DNA from: Pseudomonas gregormendelii
GTDB lineage: Bacteria; Pseudomonadota; Gammaproteobacteria; Pseudomonadales; Pseudomonadaceae
Reading direction: 5' to 3'
DNA length: 64,000 nt
NCBI RefSeq assembly: GCF_017114825.1
Contig: NZ_JADEVO010000001.1
Coordinates: 124,001 to 188,000, forward strand
The translations under genes and the position numbers were made by a program. The notes under the pieces are model-generated. The model had not been told where the DNA came from and did not search any database. It worked only from the letters and a program-made list of their open reading frames with translations. Below are positions 46,151 through 57,393 of this stretch, one piece after another (the first letter of the stretch is position 1; the number at the start of each line of letters is the position of its first letter).

Positions 46151-46438
46151 ATGGGTATGCACAATCCTCCTCATCCTGGCGAAATCTTGCTTGAGGACGT
46201 GGTTCCCGGACTGGGGATCACCATTACTGAAATGGCTCGACGTCTCGGGTATGCCCGGGAAACTTTTTCCAGAATATTGCATGGGCACGCGCCTATCAGT
46301 CCCGATCTGGCTGTACGTTTGGAGCGCGCTGGCATCAGCAAGGCCCAAACCTGGCTGGCCATGCAGTGCAGCTACGATTTGTGGCAGGCCGAGCACCGCG
46401 AGCAGCCTCAGATCGAGCGGTTTGCTCGCATCGATTGA
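46151..46438 (+). CDS. higA: HigA-family antitoxin (helix-turn-helix)
   Basis: A 95-residue DNA-binding antitoxin of the HigA/VapI type: [20 protein letters not shown] then [20 protein letters not shown] as helix-turn-helix, and [20 protein letters not shown]. The HPGEIL start is the family hallmark. It starts 14 bases after the end of the broken higB gene and would be transcribed with it from the region before 45859, which it probably binds. With the toxin frameshifted, the protein may survive as a free regulator. Confidence 0.92.
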   Translation: MGMHNPPHPGEILLEDVVPGLGITITEMARRLGYARETFSRILHGHAPISPDLAVRLERAGISKAQTWLAMQCSYDLWQAEHREQPQIERFARID

Positions 46439-46490
46439 GCTACGATCAAACCCGCTTTCTCAGCCGTGCGCTGATTGATGGGGGGATCAC

Positions 46491-47312
46491 TTACGGCTGA
46501 AACGCTCCAATGAAAATCGCCGGATCCACCCGCGCATCATTCAGGCTCACATTCCAGTGCATGTGCGGGCCGGTGGCGCGGCCGGTGGCGCCGACTTTGC
46601 CGACTACGCCGCCGCGAGGCATTTGCTGGCCGACGTTCACGTCGATTTTCGACATGTGGCAGAACATGCTGATAAAGCCTTGGCCGTGGTCGACGAACAC
46701 CGTGTTGCCGTTGAAGAAGTAGTTGCCGATCAGGATCACCTTGCCGGCGGCGGGGGTCTTGATCGGAGTGCCGGCGGGTACGGCGAAGTCCAGGCCGGAG
46801 TGGGCATTGCGTTCTTCGCCGTTGAAGAAGCGACGCACGCCGAACTTGCTGGAGAGGGGGCCGTTGACCGGTTTGTCCAGCAGCAGGTTGCTCGGGGTGT
46901 TCGGGCTGAAGGTGCGGTAGGCCTTGATCTGCTCGGCCAGCTCGCCCTCAATGCGCTTGAGGTTGGCCGGGTTCGGGTTGACCTGCTGGGTGTTTTTCAG
47001 GGTGATGTGCTGTTCCGGGTACTTCTTGCTGCCAACGGTGAACGCCAGGTTGCGCCCGCCGCTGCTGACTTGCTGGGGGCCAGGCTTGACCGTCAGCGGC
47101 ACGCCGACAATGGCTAGCCAGTTGTTCTGTTCCTTCACCACCAGCACCGGCTTGCCTTGATAGCTGGCCTTGGGTGGTTGCGCAGAGGTGCCCAGGTCCA
47201 CCACCGCCACGCCGCCCGGCACCGGTTTGTTGAGCACGCGAGTGATGTAGCTGTCGGCGTGGGCGTTGAAGGTCAGGCACAAGAAAAACAGCGAGGCGAG
47301 AATGCGCGGCAT
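46491..47312 (-). CDS. M23 family metallopeptidase (LytM domain)
   Basis: Periplasmic zinc peptidase, probably acting on peptidoglycan cross-links. The 273-residue protein starts with a Sec signal peptide (MPRILASLFFLCLTFNAHA), has an N-terminal beta domain (about 25-110) and a LytM domain with the metal ligands HSGLDFA and HMHWNV plus FGVRRFFNGEERNAHSG. The His-x3-Asp and HxH pattern are complete, so it is likely active and not a degenerate activator. It starts three bases after the xseA stop, on the same transcript. Confidence 0.9.
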   Translation of the reverse strand: MPRILASLFFLCLTFNAHADSYITRVLNKPVPGGVAVVDLGTSAQPPKASYQGKPVLVVKEQNNWLAIVGVPLTVKPGPQQVSSGGRNLAFTVGSKKYPEQHITLKNTQQVNPNPANLKRIEGELAEQIKAYRTFSPNTPSNLLLDKPVNGPLSSKFGVRRFFNGEERNAHSGLDFAVPAGTPIKTPAAGKVILIGNYFFNGNTVFVDHGQGFISMFCHMSKIDVNVGQQMPRGGVVGKVGATGRATGPHMHWNVSLNDARVDPAIFIGAFQP

Positions 47313-47315
47313 GGA

Positions 47316-48695
47316 TCAATCCAGTAAAGAAAGGGTGACGGGCGTCAGGTGATTGTCTTCGACCCTGACTTGCAGCTCGCCTTCGCCCAGCCTGGCTTTG
47401 AGGCGCTGGCCGGTGTGGGTCTGGGCGGCGTTACGAATCGCATTACCGCGTTCATCCAACAGGATGCTGTAGCCGCGGCCAAGGGTCGCCAGGGGGCTGA
47501 CCACGTGCAGCGTTTGCATCTGGTTTTGCAGCTGCATGCGCCGGTCCTTGAGCCCTTCGCGCATGGCCTTGGGCAGGCGTTCCGCGAGACTGTCGAGGCG
47601 CTGGCGCAGCATCGCCAATTGGAGCCCGGGATGCTGGCCGGCGAGGCGGGTTTCCAGGCGGATCAAACGTTCGCGACGGGTGTTGAGGCTGCGCTCGAAG
47701 GCCCGGCGCATGCGCATGTCCAGGTCGTCAAGGCGTTGCGCTTGCTGACGCAGGCGCTCACCGGGATGACGCAGGCGCCGGGACATGCCCTCCAGGCGCA
47801 GACGATCGCGCATCAGGCGATCGCGAATACGCATCACCAGGCGCCGATGCAGGCTTTCGACACGGCGCACCAGGTCGCTGGAGTCCGGCGCCAGTAACTC
47901 CGCAGCCGCCGAAGGGGTAGGGGCGCGTACGTCGGCGACGAAGTCACTGATCGACACATCGGTCTCGTGACCGACCGCGCTGACAATCGGCGTCACGCAG
48001 GCGTCCACGGCGCGGGCTACGGCTTCTTCGTTGAAACACCAGAGGTCTTCCAGCGAGCCGCCACCACGGGCCAGGATCAACGCGTCAAAGCCTCGGGCAT
48101 CCGCCAGCTTCAGTGCCCTGACAATCTGGGCCGTGGCTTCGCGACCTTGCACGGCCGTCGGGATCAACGTCAGTTGAACCTGCGGAGCACGGCGGCGGAA
48201 CACGCTGATGATGTCGCGAATCACCGCCCCCGTCGGCGAACTGATGATGCCGATGCGTTGCGGATGCGCCGGCAGCGCCACTTTGCGTTCGGCACTGAAC
48301 AGGCCTTCAGCGCTGAGTTTTTCCTTCAGCGCATCGAACGCCAACCGCAGCGCTCCGTCACCGGCCGGCTCCACGGTATCGAGGATCAGTTGGTAATCGC
48401 CGCGGCCCTCGAAAAGCGAGACCTTGCCGCGCACTTTCACCGCCAGGCCATCCTTCAGCGCCTGGCGGACCCGCGCGGCGTTTTGCCGAAACAGTGCACA
48501 ACGCACCTGGGCGCCGCTGTCCTTGAGGGTGAAATACACATGGCCGGACGCCGGGCGGGCGAGGTTGGAAATTTCGCCTTCGACCCAGATGTTGCTGAAC
48601 ACGTCTTCCAGCAACACCCGCGCGCGGCCGTTGAGCTGGCTGACAGTCAGGACTTCACGGTCCAGGCCGAGTCTTGCAAAGGGATCTTTAATCAT
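47316..48695 (-). CDS. xseA: Exodeoxyribonuclease VII large subunit
   Basis: Large subunit of the single-strand-specific exonuclease VII, acting with XseB. From the ATG at 48695 the protein has 459 residues, the family's usual length: an N-terminal OB fold (VSQLNGRARVLLEDVFSNIW), the catalytic core (IGIISSPTGAVIRDI, ARGGGSLEDLWCFN, VGHETDVSISDFVAD) and long C-terminal coiled coils. An upstream extension to 48902 only reads through a REP unit and is not part of the gene. An M23 peptidase gene follows. Confidence 0.95.
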   Translation of the reverse strand: MIKDPFARLGLDREVLTVSQLNGRARVLLEDVFSNIWVEGEISNLARPASGHVYFTLKDSGAQVRCALFRQNAARVRQALKDGLAVKVRGKVSLFEGRGDYQLILDTVEPAGDGALRLAFDALKEKLSAEGLFSAERKVALPAHPQRIGIISSPTGAVIRDIISVFRRRAPQVQLTLIPTAVQGREATAQIVRALKLADARGFDALILARGGGSLEDLWCFNEEAVARAVDACVTPIVSAVGHETDVSISDFVADVRAPTPSAAAELLAPDSSDLVRRVESLHRRLVMRIRDRLMRDRLRLEGMSRRLRHPGERLRQQAQRLDDLDMRMRRAFERSLNTRRERLIRLETRLAGQHPGLQLAMLRQRLDSLAERLPKAMREGLKDRRMQLQNQMQTLHVVSPLATLGRGYSILLDERGNAIRNAAQTHTGQRLKARLGEGELQVRVEDNHLTPVTLSLLD

Positions 48696-48739
48696 GGGGC
48701 GCATGATAAAGGCAATCTCCTGCGCAATGCACGATCCCC

Positions 48740-48835
48740 GTAGGAGCCGCCGCAGGCTGCGATCTTTTGATCTTGAAAAATGCCTGCTTCGCCGAAAATC
48801 CAGATCAAAAGATCGCAGCCTGCGGCAGCGCCTGC
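48740..48835. repeat. REP doublet (class A) upstream of xseA
   Basis: Arms gtaggagccgccgcaggctg from 48740 and cagcctgcggcagcgcctgc ending near 48835, with gatcttttgatctt at the inner end. It lies between xseA and the TauE/SafE remnant. Confidence 0.83.
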
Positions 48836-48869
48836 AGGGTATTTTTGAAATGTCCATGGAGGCGCCGTC

Positions 48870-49168
48870 TTGGCTGTCCAGGTAGTCACCTGGGCCACGC
48901 AATTGTTTATCAGCGCCTACGGGATTTACAGCCTGTGGGTCAAAGCCCGTCCAACCCGGTTGTCTGCCGCCTGTTCGCTGTCGCAGGGGTGTACGCCGAG
49001 CTACCCTTGTTGTTACTGGCGCTGTGTTTGTTGCCGGCCATGGCGGTGGGTTTGTGGGTTGGCCTGCGTTTGACCCTGAGGTTGTCCCGCGAGGCGTTCG
49101 TGCGGCTGGTGACCTGGCTGGTGCTGGCCAGCGGGATCGCGTTGATCGGGCGTTATTTGAGTACTTGA
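48870..49168 (+). pseudogene. Remnant of a TauE/SafE-type membrane transporter
   Basis: Two pieces in different frames remain. The first (TTG at 48870) reads VVTWATQLFISAYGIYSLWV and resembles an internal segment of TauE/SafE anion exporters. The second, ending at 49168, reads AMAVGLWVGLRLTLRLSREA then FVRLVTWLVLASGIALIGRY, typical of the family's C terminus. Most of the usual 250 residues are absent, so a large internal deletion and frameshift have left about 300 bases. Confidence 0.65.
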
Positions 49169-49208
49169 CCTGAGTGCGTCAGGGATTAAGCTGCCGGCCG
49201 CAAATCCA

Positions 49209-49298
49209 TGTGGGAGCGAGCCTGCTCGCGATGGCGGTGGGTCAGGCAACTTCAAAGTGGCTGCAACGACCGAATCGCCAGCAGGCTCACTCCCACAA
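49209..49298. repeat. REP doublet (class B variant) before the zinc-ribbon gene
   Basis: Arms tgtgggagcgagcctgctcg from 49209 and the complement-like cagcaggctcactcccacaa ending near 49298. The core has drifted from other class B units. Confidence 0.7.
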
Positions 49299-49330
49299 GG
49301 GTGATCATTCAGAACATGCAGGCTTGTGCC

Positions 49331-49879
49331 ATGAATTCTCAAAGCATCATCGTCCCGAAAATCTCCACCCTGCCGGTGCACGAACCCCGAGCAAGGGCGG
49401 TCGTGCGGTGGCTGGTGCGCAAGAACATCATCAAGGAAGAACTCACCACCTGCGGCCGCACCGGCAGCCGCATGGGTCACGCAATCGCCGACGGTGCTCG
49501 TGCCGTGGTGCTGCACCCGCAAGCGCTGCCGTTCGGTGAGCCGATCAATGGCCTGGAGATCATTACCAAGCGCTGCATCTACACGCCGGCCAAGGGCTTT
49601 CTGGAAGAAGCGGGCTGCGCCGAGTGCCGCAAGGAAGTCGGCGAGGCGCTGTTCGAAAGCCTGGAAGACTGGATGCCGGGGCGCACCGATAACTTCACCT
49701 GCCCCGAATGCGGGCATGAAGATGACATCAACGGATTTCTGTTCCTGCAGGAGTGCGGGTTTTCCAACCTGGGGTTTATCTTCAACAATTGGGCCGAGGC
49801 AGGGTTCAAACAGAGCTTTATCGATGAGTTTGCCGATTGGCTGGATCAGCCGGTCAGTTGGGTAAAAGTCGAACTCTGA
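49331..49879 (+). CDS. Conserved protein with zinc-ribbon-like Cys pairs, unknown function
   Basis: A 182-residue protein of unknown function found beside guaB in Pseudomonas. The start is the ATG at 49331. Two CxxC pairs (CAECRKEVG and CPECGHEDD) about 35 residues apart form a likely zinc ribbon. The rest is acidic and includes NWAEAGFKQSFIDEFADWLD. It has sometimes been labelled a sugar ABC transporter ATPase, but no Walker motif is present and that label is not supported. It stands alone between a TauE remnant and a REP doublet. Confidence 0.78.
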   Translation: MNSQSIIVPKISTLPVHEPRARAVVRWLVRKNIIKEELTTCGRTGSRMGHAIADGARAVVLHPQALPFGEPINGLEIITKRCIYTPAKGFLEEAGCAECRKEVGEALFESLEDWMPGRTDNFTCPECGHEDDINGFLFLQECGFSNLGFIFNNWAEAGFKQSFIDEFADWLDQPVSWVKVEL

Positions 49880-49897
49880 TCCCTGCACCCCCCCCCT

Positions 49898-49980
49898 GTA
49901 GGAGCTGCCGAAGGCTGCGATCTTTTGACTTTGTTTTTAGAAAACAAGATCAAAAGATCGCAGCCTTCGGCAGCTCCTAC
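49898..49980. repeat. REP doublet (class A) upstream of guaB
   Basis: Near-perfect arms gtaggagctgccgaaggctg from 49898 and its complement ending at 49980, spacer gactttgtttttagaaaaca. It lies just before the guaB promoter. Confidence 0.9.
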
Positions 49981-50044
49981 ATAAAAGCAGGAGCGCCCGA
50001 AAATCCGTGCAGCAATCCCCGTATATCAGCAAGGTCGATAATAG

Positions 50045-51592
<1,548 letters not shown>

Positions 51593-51616
51593 GGCTTCAA
51601 GCACAAAGTTAAGTAA

Positions 51617-51645
51617 CCGGGGCTGTTTTCTTCAGCCCCGAGTTG
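51617..51645 (+). terminator. Hairpin between guaB and guaA
   Basis: CGGGGCTG and CAGCCCCG pair around TTTTCTT and are followed by AGTTGTTTCT, a weak T run. It probably attenuates rather than blocks read-through into guaA. Confidence 0.6.
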
Positions 51646-51691
51646 TTTCTGAATCACGACTGTTTCTGAATTACTTAGACGAGACTGAATC

Positions 51692-53269
51692 ATGTCCCTC
51701 GACATTCACGCTCACCGCATCCTGATCCTCGACTTCGGTTCCCAGTACACCCAGCTGATTGCCCGCCGCGTGCGTGAGATCGGCGTGTACTGCGAACTGC
51801 ATCCGTTCGACATGGATGAAGACGCGATTCGCGAATTCGCTCCGAAAGGCGTCATTCTCGCCGGCGGCCCCGAGTCTGTGCACGAAGCCAACAGCCCGCG
51901 CTGCCCGCAGGCGGTGTTTGACCTGGGCGTGCCGGTCTTCGGTATCTGCTACGGCATGCAGACCATGGCTGAACAGCTGGGTGGCAAGGTTGAAGGTTCC
52001 GAGCTGCGTGAGTTCGGTTACGCCCGTGTCGACGTGGTCGGCAAGAGTCGCCTGCTCGACGGCATCGAAGACCACATCGACGCTGACGGCCTGTTCGGCC
52101 TCGACGTGTGGATGAGCCATGGTGACAAGGTCACCCGGATGCCGCAGGAATTCCACATCCTGGCCAGCACTCCAAGCTGCCCGATCGCCGGCATGTTCGA
52201 CGACGCTCGCGGCTACTACGGCGTGCAGTTCCATCCGGAAGTGACCCACACCAAGCAGGGCGGTCGCATCCTGTCGCGCTTCATCCTCGACATCTGCGGC
52301 TGTGAAGCCCTGTGGACTCCGTCGAAGATTGCCGAAGACGCCATCGCCAACATCCGCGCCCAGGTGGGTACCGACAACGTACTGCTGGGCCTGTCCGGCG
52401 GCGTCGACTCCTCGGTGGTTGCGGCCCTGTTGCACAAGGCCATCGGCGACCAGCTGACCTGCGTCTTTGTCGACAACGGCCTGCTGCGCCTGCACGAAGG
52501 TGAGCAAGTGATGGCCATGTTCGCTGAGAACATGGGCGTCAAGGTGATCCGCGCCAACGCTGAGGACCAGTTCCTCAACAACCTGGCTGGCGAAAGCGAC
52601 CCGGAGAAAAAGCGCAAGATCATCGGTCGCACCTTCATCGACGTGTTTGATGCCCAGTCCAACAAACTGGACAACATCAAATACCTCGCCCAGGGCACCA
52701 TCTACCCGGACGTGATCGAGTCGGCTGGCGCGAAAAGCGGCAAGGCCCACGTGATCAAGTCGCACCACAACGTGGGTGGCCTGCCGGAAGAAATGAACCT
52801 CAAGCTGGTTGAACCCCTGCGCGAGCTGTTCAAGGACGAGGTCCGTCGCCTGGGCCTGGAACTCGGCCTGCCATACGACATGGTCTACCGTCACCCGTTC
52901 CCGGGCCCGGGCCTGGGCGTGCGGATCCTCGGTGAAGTGAAGAAGGAATACGCCGACCTGTTGCGTCGTGCCGACCACATCTTCATCGAAGAACTGCGCA
53001 AGGCCGACTGGTACCACAAGGTCAGCCAGGCGTTCGTAGTGTTCCAGCCGGTGAAATCGGTTGGCGTGGTTGGCGATGGCCGTCGTTACGCCTGGGTCGT
53101 GGCCCTGCGTGCCGTGGAAACCATCGACTTCATGACCGCGCGTTGGGCACACCTGCCCTACGAACTGCTGGAAACCGTCAGCGGCCGGATCATCAATGAA
53201 ATCGAAGGCATCTCCCGCGTGACCTACGACGTGTCGAGCAAGCCGCCAGCGACCATTGAGTGGGAATGA
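51692..53269 (+). CDS. guaA: GMP synthase (glutamine-hydrolysing)
   Basis: Aminates XMP to GMP using glutamine and ATP. The 525-residue protein has a class I glutaminase with Cys in [13 protein letters not shown] and His/Glu in [10 protein letters not shown], the ATP pyrophosphatase P-loop LSGGVDSSV and the C-terminal dimerisation domain with [13 protein letters not shown] and [15 protein letters not shown]. It forms the guaBA pair with the gene upstream. Confidence 0.98.
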   Translation: MSLDIHAHRILILDFGSQYTQLIARRVREIGVYCELHPFDMDEDAIREFAPKGVILAGGPESVHEANSPRCPQAVFDLGVPVFGICYGMQTMAEQLGGKVEGSELREFGYARVDVVGKSRLLDGIEDHIDADGLFGLDVWMSHGDKVTRMPQEFHILASTPSCPIAGMFDDARGYYGVQFHPEVTHTKQGGRILSRFILDICGCEALWTPSKIAEDAIANIRAQVGTDNVLLGLSGGVDSSVVAALLHKAIGDQLTCVFVDNGLLRLHEGEQVMAMFAENMGVKVIRANAEDQFLNNLAGESDPEKKRKIIGRTFIDVFDAQSNKLDNIKYLAQGTIYPDVIESAGAKSGKAHVIKSHHNVGGLPEEMNLKLVEPLRELFKDEVRRLGLELGLPYDMVYRHPFPGPGLGVRILGEVKKEYADLLRRADHIFIEELRKADWYHKVSQAFVVFQPVKSVGVVGDGRRYAWVVALRAVETIDFMTARWAHLPYELLETVSGRIINEIEGISRVTYDVSSKPPATIEWE

Positions 53270-53300
53270 TCCCACTCTGACTGATCGCCTGTAATACCCG

Positions 53301-53338
53301 AAGGCCCCATGAGCGTGAATTCATGGGGCCTTTTGTTT
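53301..53338 (+). terminator. Intrinsic terminator of guaA
   Basis: AAGGCCCCATGA pairs with TCATGGGGCCTT across an eight-base loop, followed by TTTTGTTT. Confidence 0.9.
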
Positions 53339-53530
53339 ATCAGGCGGCGAAAGTCGGCAGTCCCCCTTCAAGCGTCAAGCCCATGCGGCAACAGTGATCT
53401 TGTTCGGCTAGGCCCGCCTCCGGCTGCGGCCATCCGCCGCGCCGCCCTTACTGTTTCTCAACTGCAGGTGTATCGTATTCGCCTTTTACCGGCCCCCGGG
53501 CCGGTGCAGATAAGTGAGGTAGCTGAGTTC

Positions 53531-54907
53531 ATGTCCTTTACCCGTCGCCAAATTCTCGGTGGCCTGTCCGGTCTTGTTGTCGTTGGTCTCGGAGCGGGTG
53601 GCGCCTCGCGGTACTGGCTGGGCAAGATGGCTGACGCCGACGCGGGTCATGACTACGAATTGATCGCGGCGCCACTGGACGTCGAACTGGTCCCTGGGCA
53701 CACCACCCAAGCCTGGGCGTTCGGCCCTTCGGCGCCGGGCACCGAGTTGCGCGTGCGCCAGGGCGAATGGCTGCGAGTGCGTTTCATCAACCGCCTGCCG
53801 GTCGCCACGACTATTCACTGGCACGGCATCCGCCTGCCGCTGGAGATGGACGGCGTGCCCTATGTGTCGCAGCTCCCGGTTCTGCCGGGTGAGTATTTCG
53901 ACTACAAGTTTCGTGTCCCCGATGCCGGCAGCTACTGGTACCACCCCCACGTAAACAGCAGCGAAGAACTTGGCCGTGGCCTGGTCGGTCCGCTGATTGT
54001 GGAAGAGCGCGAGCCTACCGGTTTCAAATATGAAAAGACCTTGAGCCTGAAGAGCTGGCACGTCGATGAAGAGGGCGCGTTCGTTGCGTTCAGCATCCCT
54101 CGCGAAGCGGCCCGGGGTGGCACCGCAGGGCGCTTGTCGACCATCAACGGAGTGTCCCAGGCGGTGATCGATTTGCCCGCCGGGCAGATCACCCGCGTGC
54201 GCCTGCTCAACCTCGACAACACCCTGACCTATCGACTGAACATTCCCGGCGTTGAAGCGCAGATCTACGCGCTGGATGGCAACCCTATCGAACCGCGCCC
54301 GCTGGGCAAGGAGTACTGGCTCGGCCCGGGCATGCGCATTTGCCTGGCGATCAAGGCGCCTGCCGCGGGTGAAGAGTTATACCTGCGCAACGGCCCGGTC
54401 CGCCTGGGGACCTTGCGCTCGGTGGCCAACACCGACGCGCCGAGCCAATGGCCCCCCGCACTGCCGCGCAACCCGGTGGCCGAGCCGGACCTGGCCAATG
54501 CCGAGAAACTCAACTTCAATTTCGAATGGGTGGGCTCGGTGTCGGTCAACGTCGATAACGGCAAGCCGCCCAGCCTTTGGCAGATCAATGGCCAGGCCTG
54601 GGACATCACCGATAAAACCTGCGCCGACCGGCCGATTGCCAAGCTCGAAAAGGGCAAGAGCTACATCTTCGAACTGAAAAACATGACCCAGTATCAGCAC
54701 CCGATCCACTTGCACGGCATGAGCTTCAAAGTGATTGCCTCAAACCGTCACAAGGTCATTCCGTACTTCACGGACACCTACCTGCTGGGCAAGAACGAGC
54801 GCGCACAGGTCGCCCTGGTGGCGGATAATCCCGGCGTGTGGATGTTTCATTGTCATGTGATCGACCACATGGAAACCGGCCTGATGGCCGCCATCGAGGT
54901 GGCGTGA
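53531..54907 (+). CDS. Tat-exported multicopper oxidase
   Basis: Periplasmic copper oxidase. The start is set at the ATG at 53531 (458 residues) because it begins with a twin-arginine signal peptide (MSFTRRQILGGLSGLVVVGL). All four copper-binding clusters are present: TIHWHGIRL, YWYHPHVNS, HPIHLHGMSF and MFHCHVIDHMETGLM, so type 1, 2 and 3 sites are likely complete. No Met-rich insert of the CueO type is visible. The substrate is unknown. The stop overlaps the tadA start (TGATG), so the two are likely translated together, an arrangement also recalled for PAO1. Confidence 0.9.
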   Translation: MSFTRRQILGGLSGLVVVGLGAGGASRYWLGKMADADAGHDYELIAAPLDVELVPGHTTQAWAFGPSAPGTELRVRQGEWLRVRFINRLPVATTIHWHGIRLPLEMDGVPYVSQLPVLPGEYFDYKFRVPDAGSYWYHPHVNSSEELGRGLVGPLIVEEREPTGFKYEKTLSLKSWHVDEEGAFVAFSIPREAARGGTAGRLSTINGVSQAVIDLPAGQITRVRLLNLDNTLTYRLNIPGVEAQIYALDGNPIEPRPLGKEYWLGPGMRICLAIKAPAAGEELYLRNGPVRLGTLRSVANTDAPSQWPPALPRNPVAEPDLANAEKLNFNFEWVGSVSVNVDNGKPPSLWQINGQAWDITDKTCADRPIAKLEKGKSYIFELKNMTQYQHPIHLHGMSFKVIASNRHKVIPYFTDTYLLGKNERAQVALVADNPGVWMFHCHVIDHMETGLMAAIEVA

Positions 54908-55398
54908 TGCGGCAGATTCGCCCTGCTGCGATCATCGATCGCAGCCGTGACCAGGATTTCATGCGCGAGGCGCTGGCCCTCGCGGCCCAAGGCGCGGCAT
55001 TGGGAGAGGTGCCCGTCGGTGCGGTGCTGGTGCAGGATGGAGAAATCATCGGTCGTGGCTTCAATTGCCCGATCAGCGGCAACGACCCCAGCGCCCATGC
55101 CGAGATGGTCGCGATCCGCGCTGCGGCATTGGCCGCCAGCAACTACCGCCTGCCCGGCAGCACGCTCTACGTAACCCTTGAACCTTGCAGCATGTGCGCG
55201 GGGTTGATTGTGCATTCGCGGATTGCGCGGGTGGTGTATGGCGCCCTGGAGCCCAAGGCGGGGATTGTGCAGAGCCAGGGGCAGTTCTTTACCCAGGGTT
55301 TTTTGAATCACCGGGTGTTGTTTGAAGGCGGGGTTTTGGCGCAGGAGTGTGGCGCGGTGCTGAGCGAGTTCTTCAAGGCGCGCCGGGCCAAACCCTAA
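54907..55398 (+). CDS. tadA: tRNA-specific adenosine deaminase
   Basis: Zinc enzyme that deaminates A34 of tRNA-Arg(ACG) to inosine. From the ATG at 54907 (163 residues) the zinc ligands are His64 (SAHAEM, with catalytic Glu66), Cys94 and Cys97 (LEPCSMCAG). It overlaps the multicopper oxidase gene by one base. An ATG further upstream lies inside that gene and is not used. Confidence 0.95.
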   Translation: MRQIRPAAIIDRSRDQDFMREALALAAQGAALGEVPVGAVLVQDGEIIGRGFNCPISGNDPSAHAEMVAIRAAALAASNYRLPGSTLYVTLEPCSMCAGLIVHSRIARVVYGALEPKAGIVQSQGQFFTQGFLNHRVLFEGGVLAQECGAVLSEFFKARRAKP

Positions 55399-55411
55399 TC
55401 ACCAATCCCCT

Positions 55412-55511
55412 TGTAGGAGCGAGCTTGCTCGCGATGGTCGTCAACGAAAACGCTGGGAGCCTGATTCCCCACGGCGCTCTCGAGTTCATCGCGAGCAAGC
55501 TCGCTCCTACA
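55412..55511. repeat. REP doublet (class B) between tadA and cmoB
   Basis: Arms tgtaggagcgagcttgctcg from 55412 and cgagcaagctcgctcctaca ending at 55511, with a 45-base spacer. It lies between convergent genes. Confidence 0.88.
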
Positions 55512-55520
55512 GGGGGAAGT

Positions 55521-56477
55521 TTATTTGCGGGCTACGATGACGGCACGCATCGGCGCCGGCAGGCCTTCGATCGTCTTGCTGTGATCCTCTGGATCAAGGA
55601 AATCGCTCAACGACTGATACTTCATCCACTGCGTCCCGCGCTGTTCCTCGACAGTGGTCACGCTCACATCCACGCACTTCACTTCGGTGAAACCGGCGCG
55701 GCGCAACCAGAGCATAAGCGCCGGAACCGACGGCAGGAACCATACATTGCGCATCTGTGCGTAACGGTCTTCGGGTACCAGCACCTGCTGCTGATCGCCT
55801 TCGATCACCAGCGTCTCCAGCACCAGTTCGCCACCCTTGACCAGGCAATCCTTCAGCGCCAGCAAATGCTCGATCGGCGAACGGCGGTGGTAGAACACGC
55901 CCATCGAAAACACCGTGTCGAAGCCTTCCATGTTCGGCGGCAGGTCTTCGAACGGAAACGGCAGGTGCCAGGCATTCGGTTCGGACAGGTAACGCTGCAC
56001 GGCCTGGAACTGGCAGAAGAACAGCCAGTTCGGATCAACGCCAATCACACTGTCGGCACCGGCACCGAGCATGCGCCACATGTAGTAGCCATTGCCGCAG
56101 CCGACATCGAGGATGCGTTTGCCCTTCAAATCCAGATGGGGCGCAACCCGCGACCACTTCCAGTCCGAGCGCCACTCGGTGTCGACGTGCACGCCGAACA
56201 AATCGAACGGCCCCTTGCGCCACGGTGACAAACCCATCAGCGCCGAGCGCATCTGCGCGCGGGTGTCGTCGTCGCAATCGGTGTCCAGGGTCAGGCCGTT
56301 GAGCAAATCGACTTCACTCGGCTGGATCTTCGGCAAGGCGTCCAGCGCGCTTTGCCAACGCTCCAGATCGCCATGGCCTTTTTCCATTTTCTTGTCGAGC
56401 TGGGCTTGCAGCGTATTGGCCCAATCGGCCAGCGGGGTGCCAGCGAGACGGCGGGCGAGGGGAGACAGATCAATCAT
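55521..56477 (-). CDS. cmoB: tRNA U34 carboxymethyltransferase CmoB
   Basis: Transfers the carboxymethyl group of carboxy-SAM to 5-hydroxyuridine-34 to make cmo5U in tRNA. The 318-residue protein has the SAM-fold motif [16 protein letters not shown] and the CmoB signature [20 protein letters not shown], plus [15 protein letters not shown]. The ATG overlaps the cmoA stop by four bases (ATGA), so they are coupled. Confidence 0.96.
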   Translation of the reverse strand: MIDLSPLARRLAGTPLADWANTLQAQLDKKMEKGHGDLERWQSALDALPKIQPSEVDLLNGLTLDTDCDDDTRAQMRSALMGLSPWRKGPFDLFGVHVDTEWRSDWKWSRVAPHLDLKGKRILDVGCGNGYYMWRMLGAGADSVIGVDPNWLFFCQFQAVQRYLSEPNAWHLPFPFEDLPPNMEGFDTVFSMGVFYHRRSPIEHLLALKDCLVKGGELVLETLVIEGDQQQVLVPEDRYAQMRNVWFLPSVPALMLWLRRAGFTEVKCVDVSVTTVEEQRGTQWMKYQSLSDFLDPEDHSKTIEGLPAPMRAVIVARK

Positions 56478-57217
56478 GGCAAGGCAATCAACGAGGCAAA
56501 GTTAAGACACTGGAACCACGGCACGACTTTCGAGAACCCGGCCGCGAGCAGGCGCTCCCGGTGTTCTTCAAGGCTGTCGGGCTTCATGACGTTTTCGATG
56601 GCGCTGCGCTTCTGGGCAATCTCCAGCTCGCTGTAGCCGTTGGCGCGCTTGAAGGCGACGTGCAGGTCGGTGAGCAGCGCATGTTCTTCAGGATCGTTGA
56701 AGCGCAGTTTTTCCGACAGAATCAGCGCGCCTCCCGGAACCAGAGCCTGGCGGATACGCGCGAGCAGCGCGGTGCGCTGCTCCGGTGCGATGAATTGCAG
56801 GGTGAAGTTAAGCGCCACCACCGAGGCCGGCTGGAACTTGAGCGCCAGGATGTCGCCTTCGATCACCTCCACCGGCAACAACTCCTGAAACATCGAGTCC
56901 TGGCCGTTGAGGTATTCGCGGCAGCGTTCAACCATGGCCACCGAGTTATCCACAGCGATCACGCGGCAGCCGTCCGTGCGCACGTGCCGGCGCAACGCCT
57001 GGGTTACGGCACCGAGGGACGAGCCCAGGTCATAGAGCACGCTGTCGGGCTGGGCAAACTGCGCGGCGAGCACCCCGAGATTCTCGACGATGGTTGGGTA
57101 ACCCGGCACCGAGCGCTTGATCATGTCCGGGAAGACCCGCACCACATCCTCGTTGAAGGCGAAGTCAGGCACCTGGGCCAACGGCTGGGCGAAAAGGCGA
57201 TCGGGTTCTTTGCTCAC
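56474..57217 (-). CDS. cmoA: Carboxy-S-adenosyl-L-methionine synthase CmoA
   Basis: Makes carboxy-SAM from SAM and prephenate for CmoB. From a GTG at 57217 the protein has 247 residues, the family length, with [16 protein letters not shown] as the SAM motif and [20 protein letters not shown]. An open frame continues upstream to 57751 through a repeat and into the next gene's opposite side and is not coding. It is first of the cmoA-cmoB pair. Confidence 0.95.
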   Translation of the reverse strand: MSKEPDRLFAQPLAQVPDFAFNEDVVRVFPDMIKRSVPGYPTIVENLGVLAAQFAQPDSVLYDLGSSLGAVTQALRRHVRTDGCRVIAVDNSVAMVERCREYLNGQDSMFQELLPVEVIEGDILALKFQPASVVALNFTLQFIAPEQRTALLARIRQALVPGGALILSEKLRFNDPEEHALLTDLHVAFKRANGYSELEIAQKRSAIENVMKPDSLEEHRERLLAAGFSKVVPWFQCLNFASLIALP

Positions 57218-57300
57218 GGCGGTTCCAGCGGCATGGGTGGAAAAGGCCGGCATTTTAGCCAACTTGGCGCGCTGATGCGCGGGTTGTCTGATAAACCGTA

Positions 57301-57378
57301 AATCAAAAGATCGCAGCCTGGCAGCTCCTACCTTGCAACGCGATCCCCTGCAGGCGCTGCCGCAGGCTCGGGTCGCGT
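57301..57378. repeat. Degenerate class A REP pair, arms reversed
   Basis: A right-arm-like piece (aatcaaaagatcgcagcctg, ending near 57331) precedes a left-arm-like piece (ctgcaggcgctgccgcaggc from 57349). As at 18441, the order is the reverse of intact doublets. It lies between the YhhN-type gene and cmoA. Confidence 0.65.
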
Positions 57379-57393
57379 TCGGACGATTTTTTC

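Noticed and set aside
48696..48902. Upstream extension of xseA
   Set aside because: The extra codons only translate a REP doublet (repeats such as [10 protein letters not shown]) and the family starts at MIKDPFARL.
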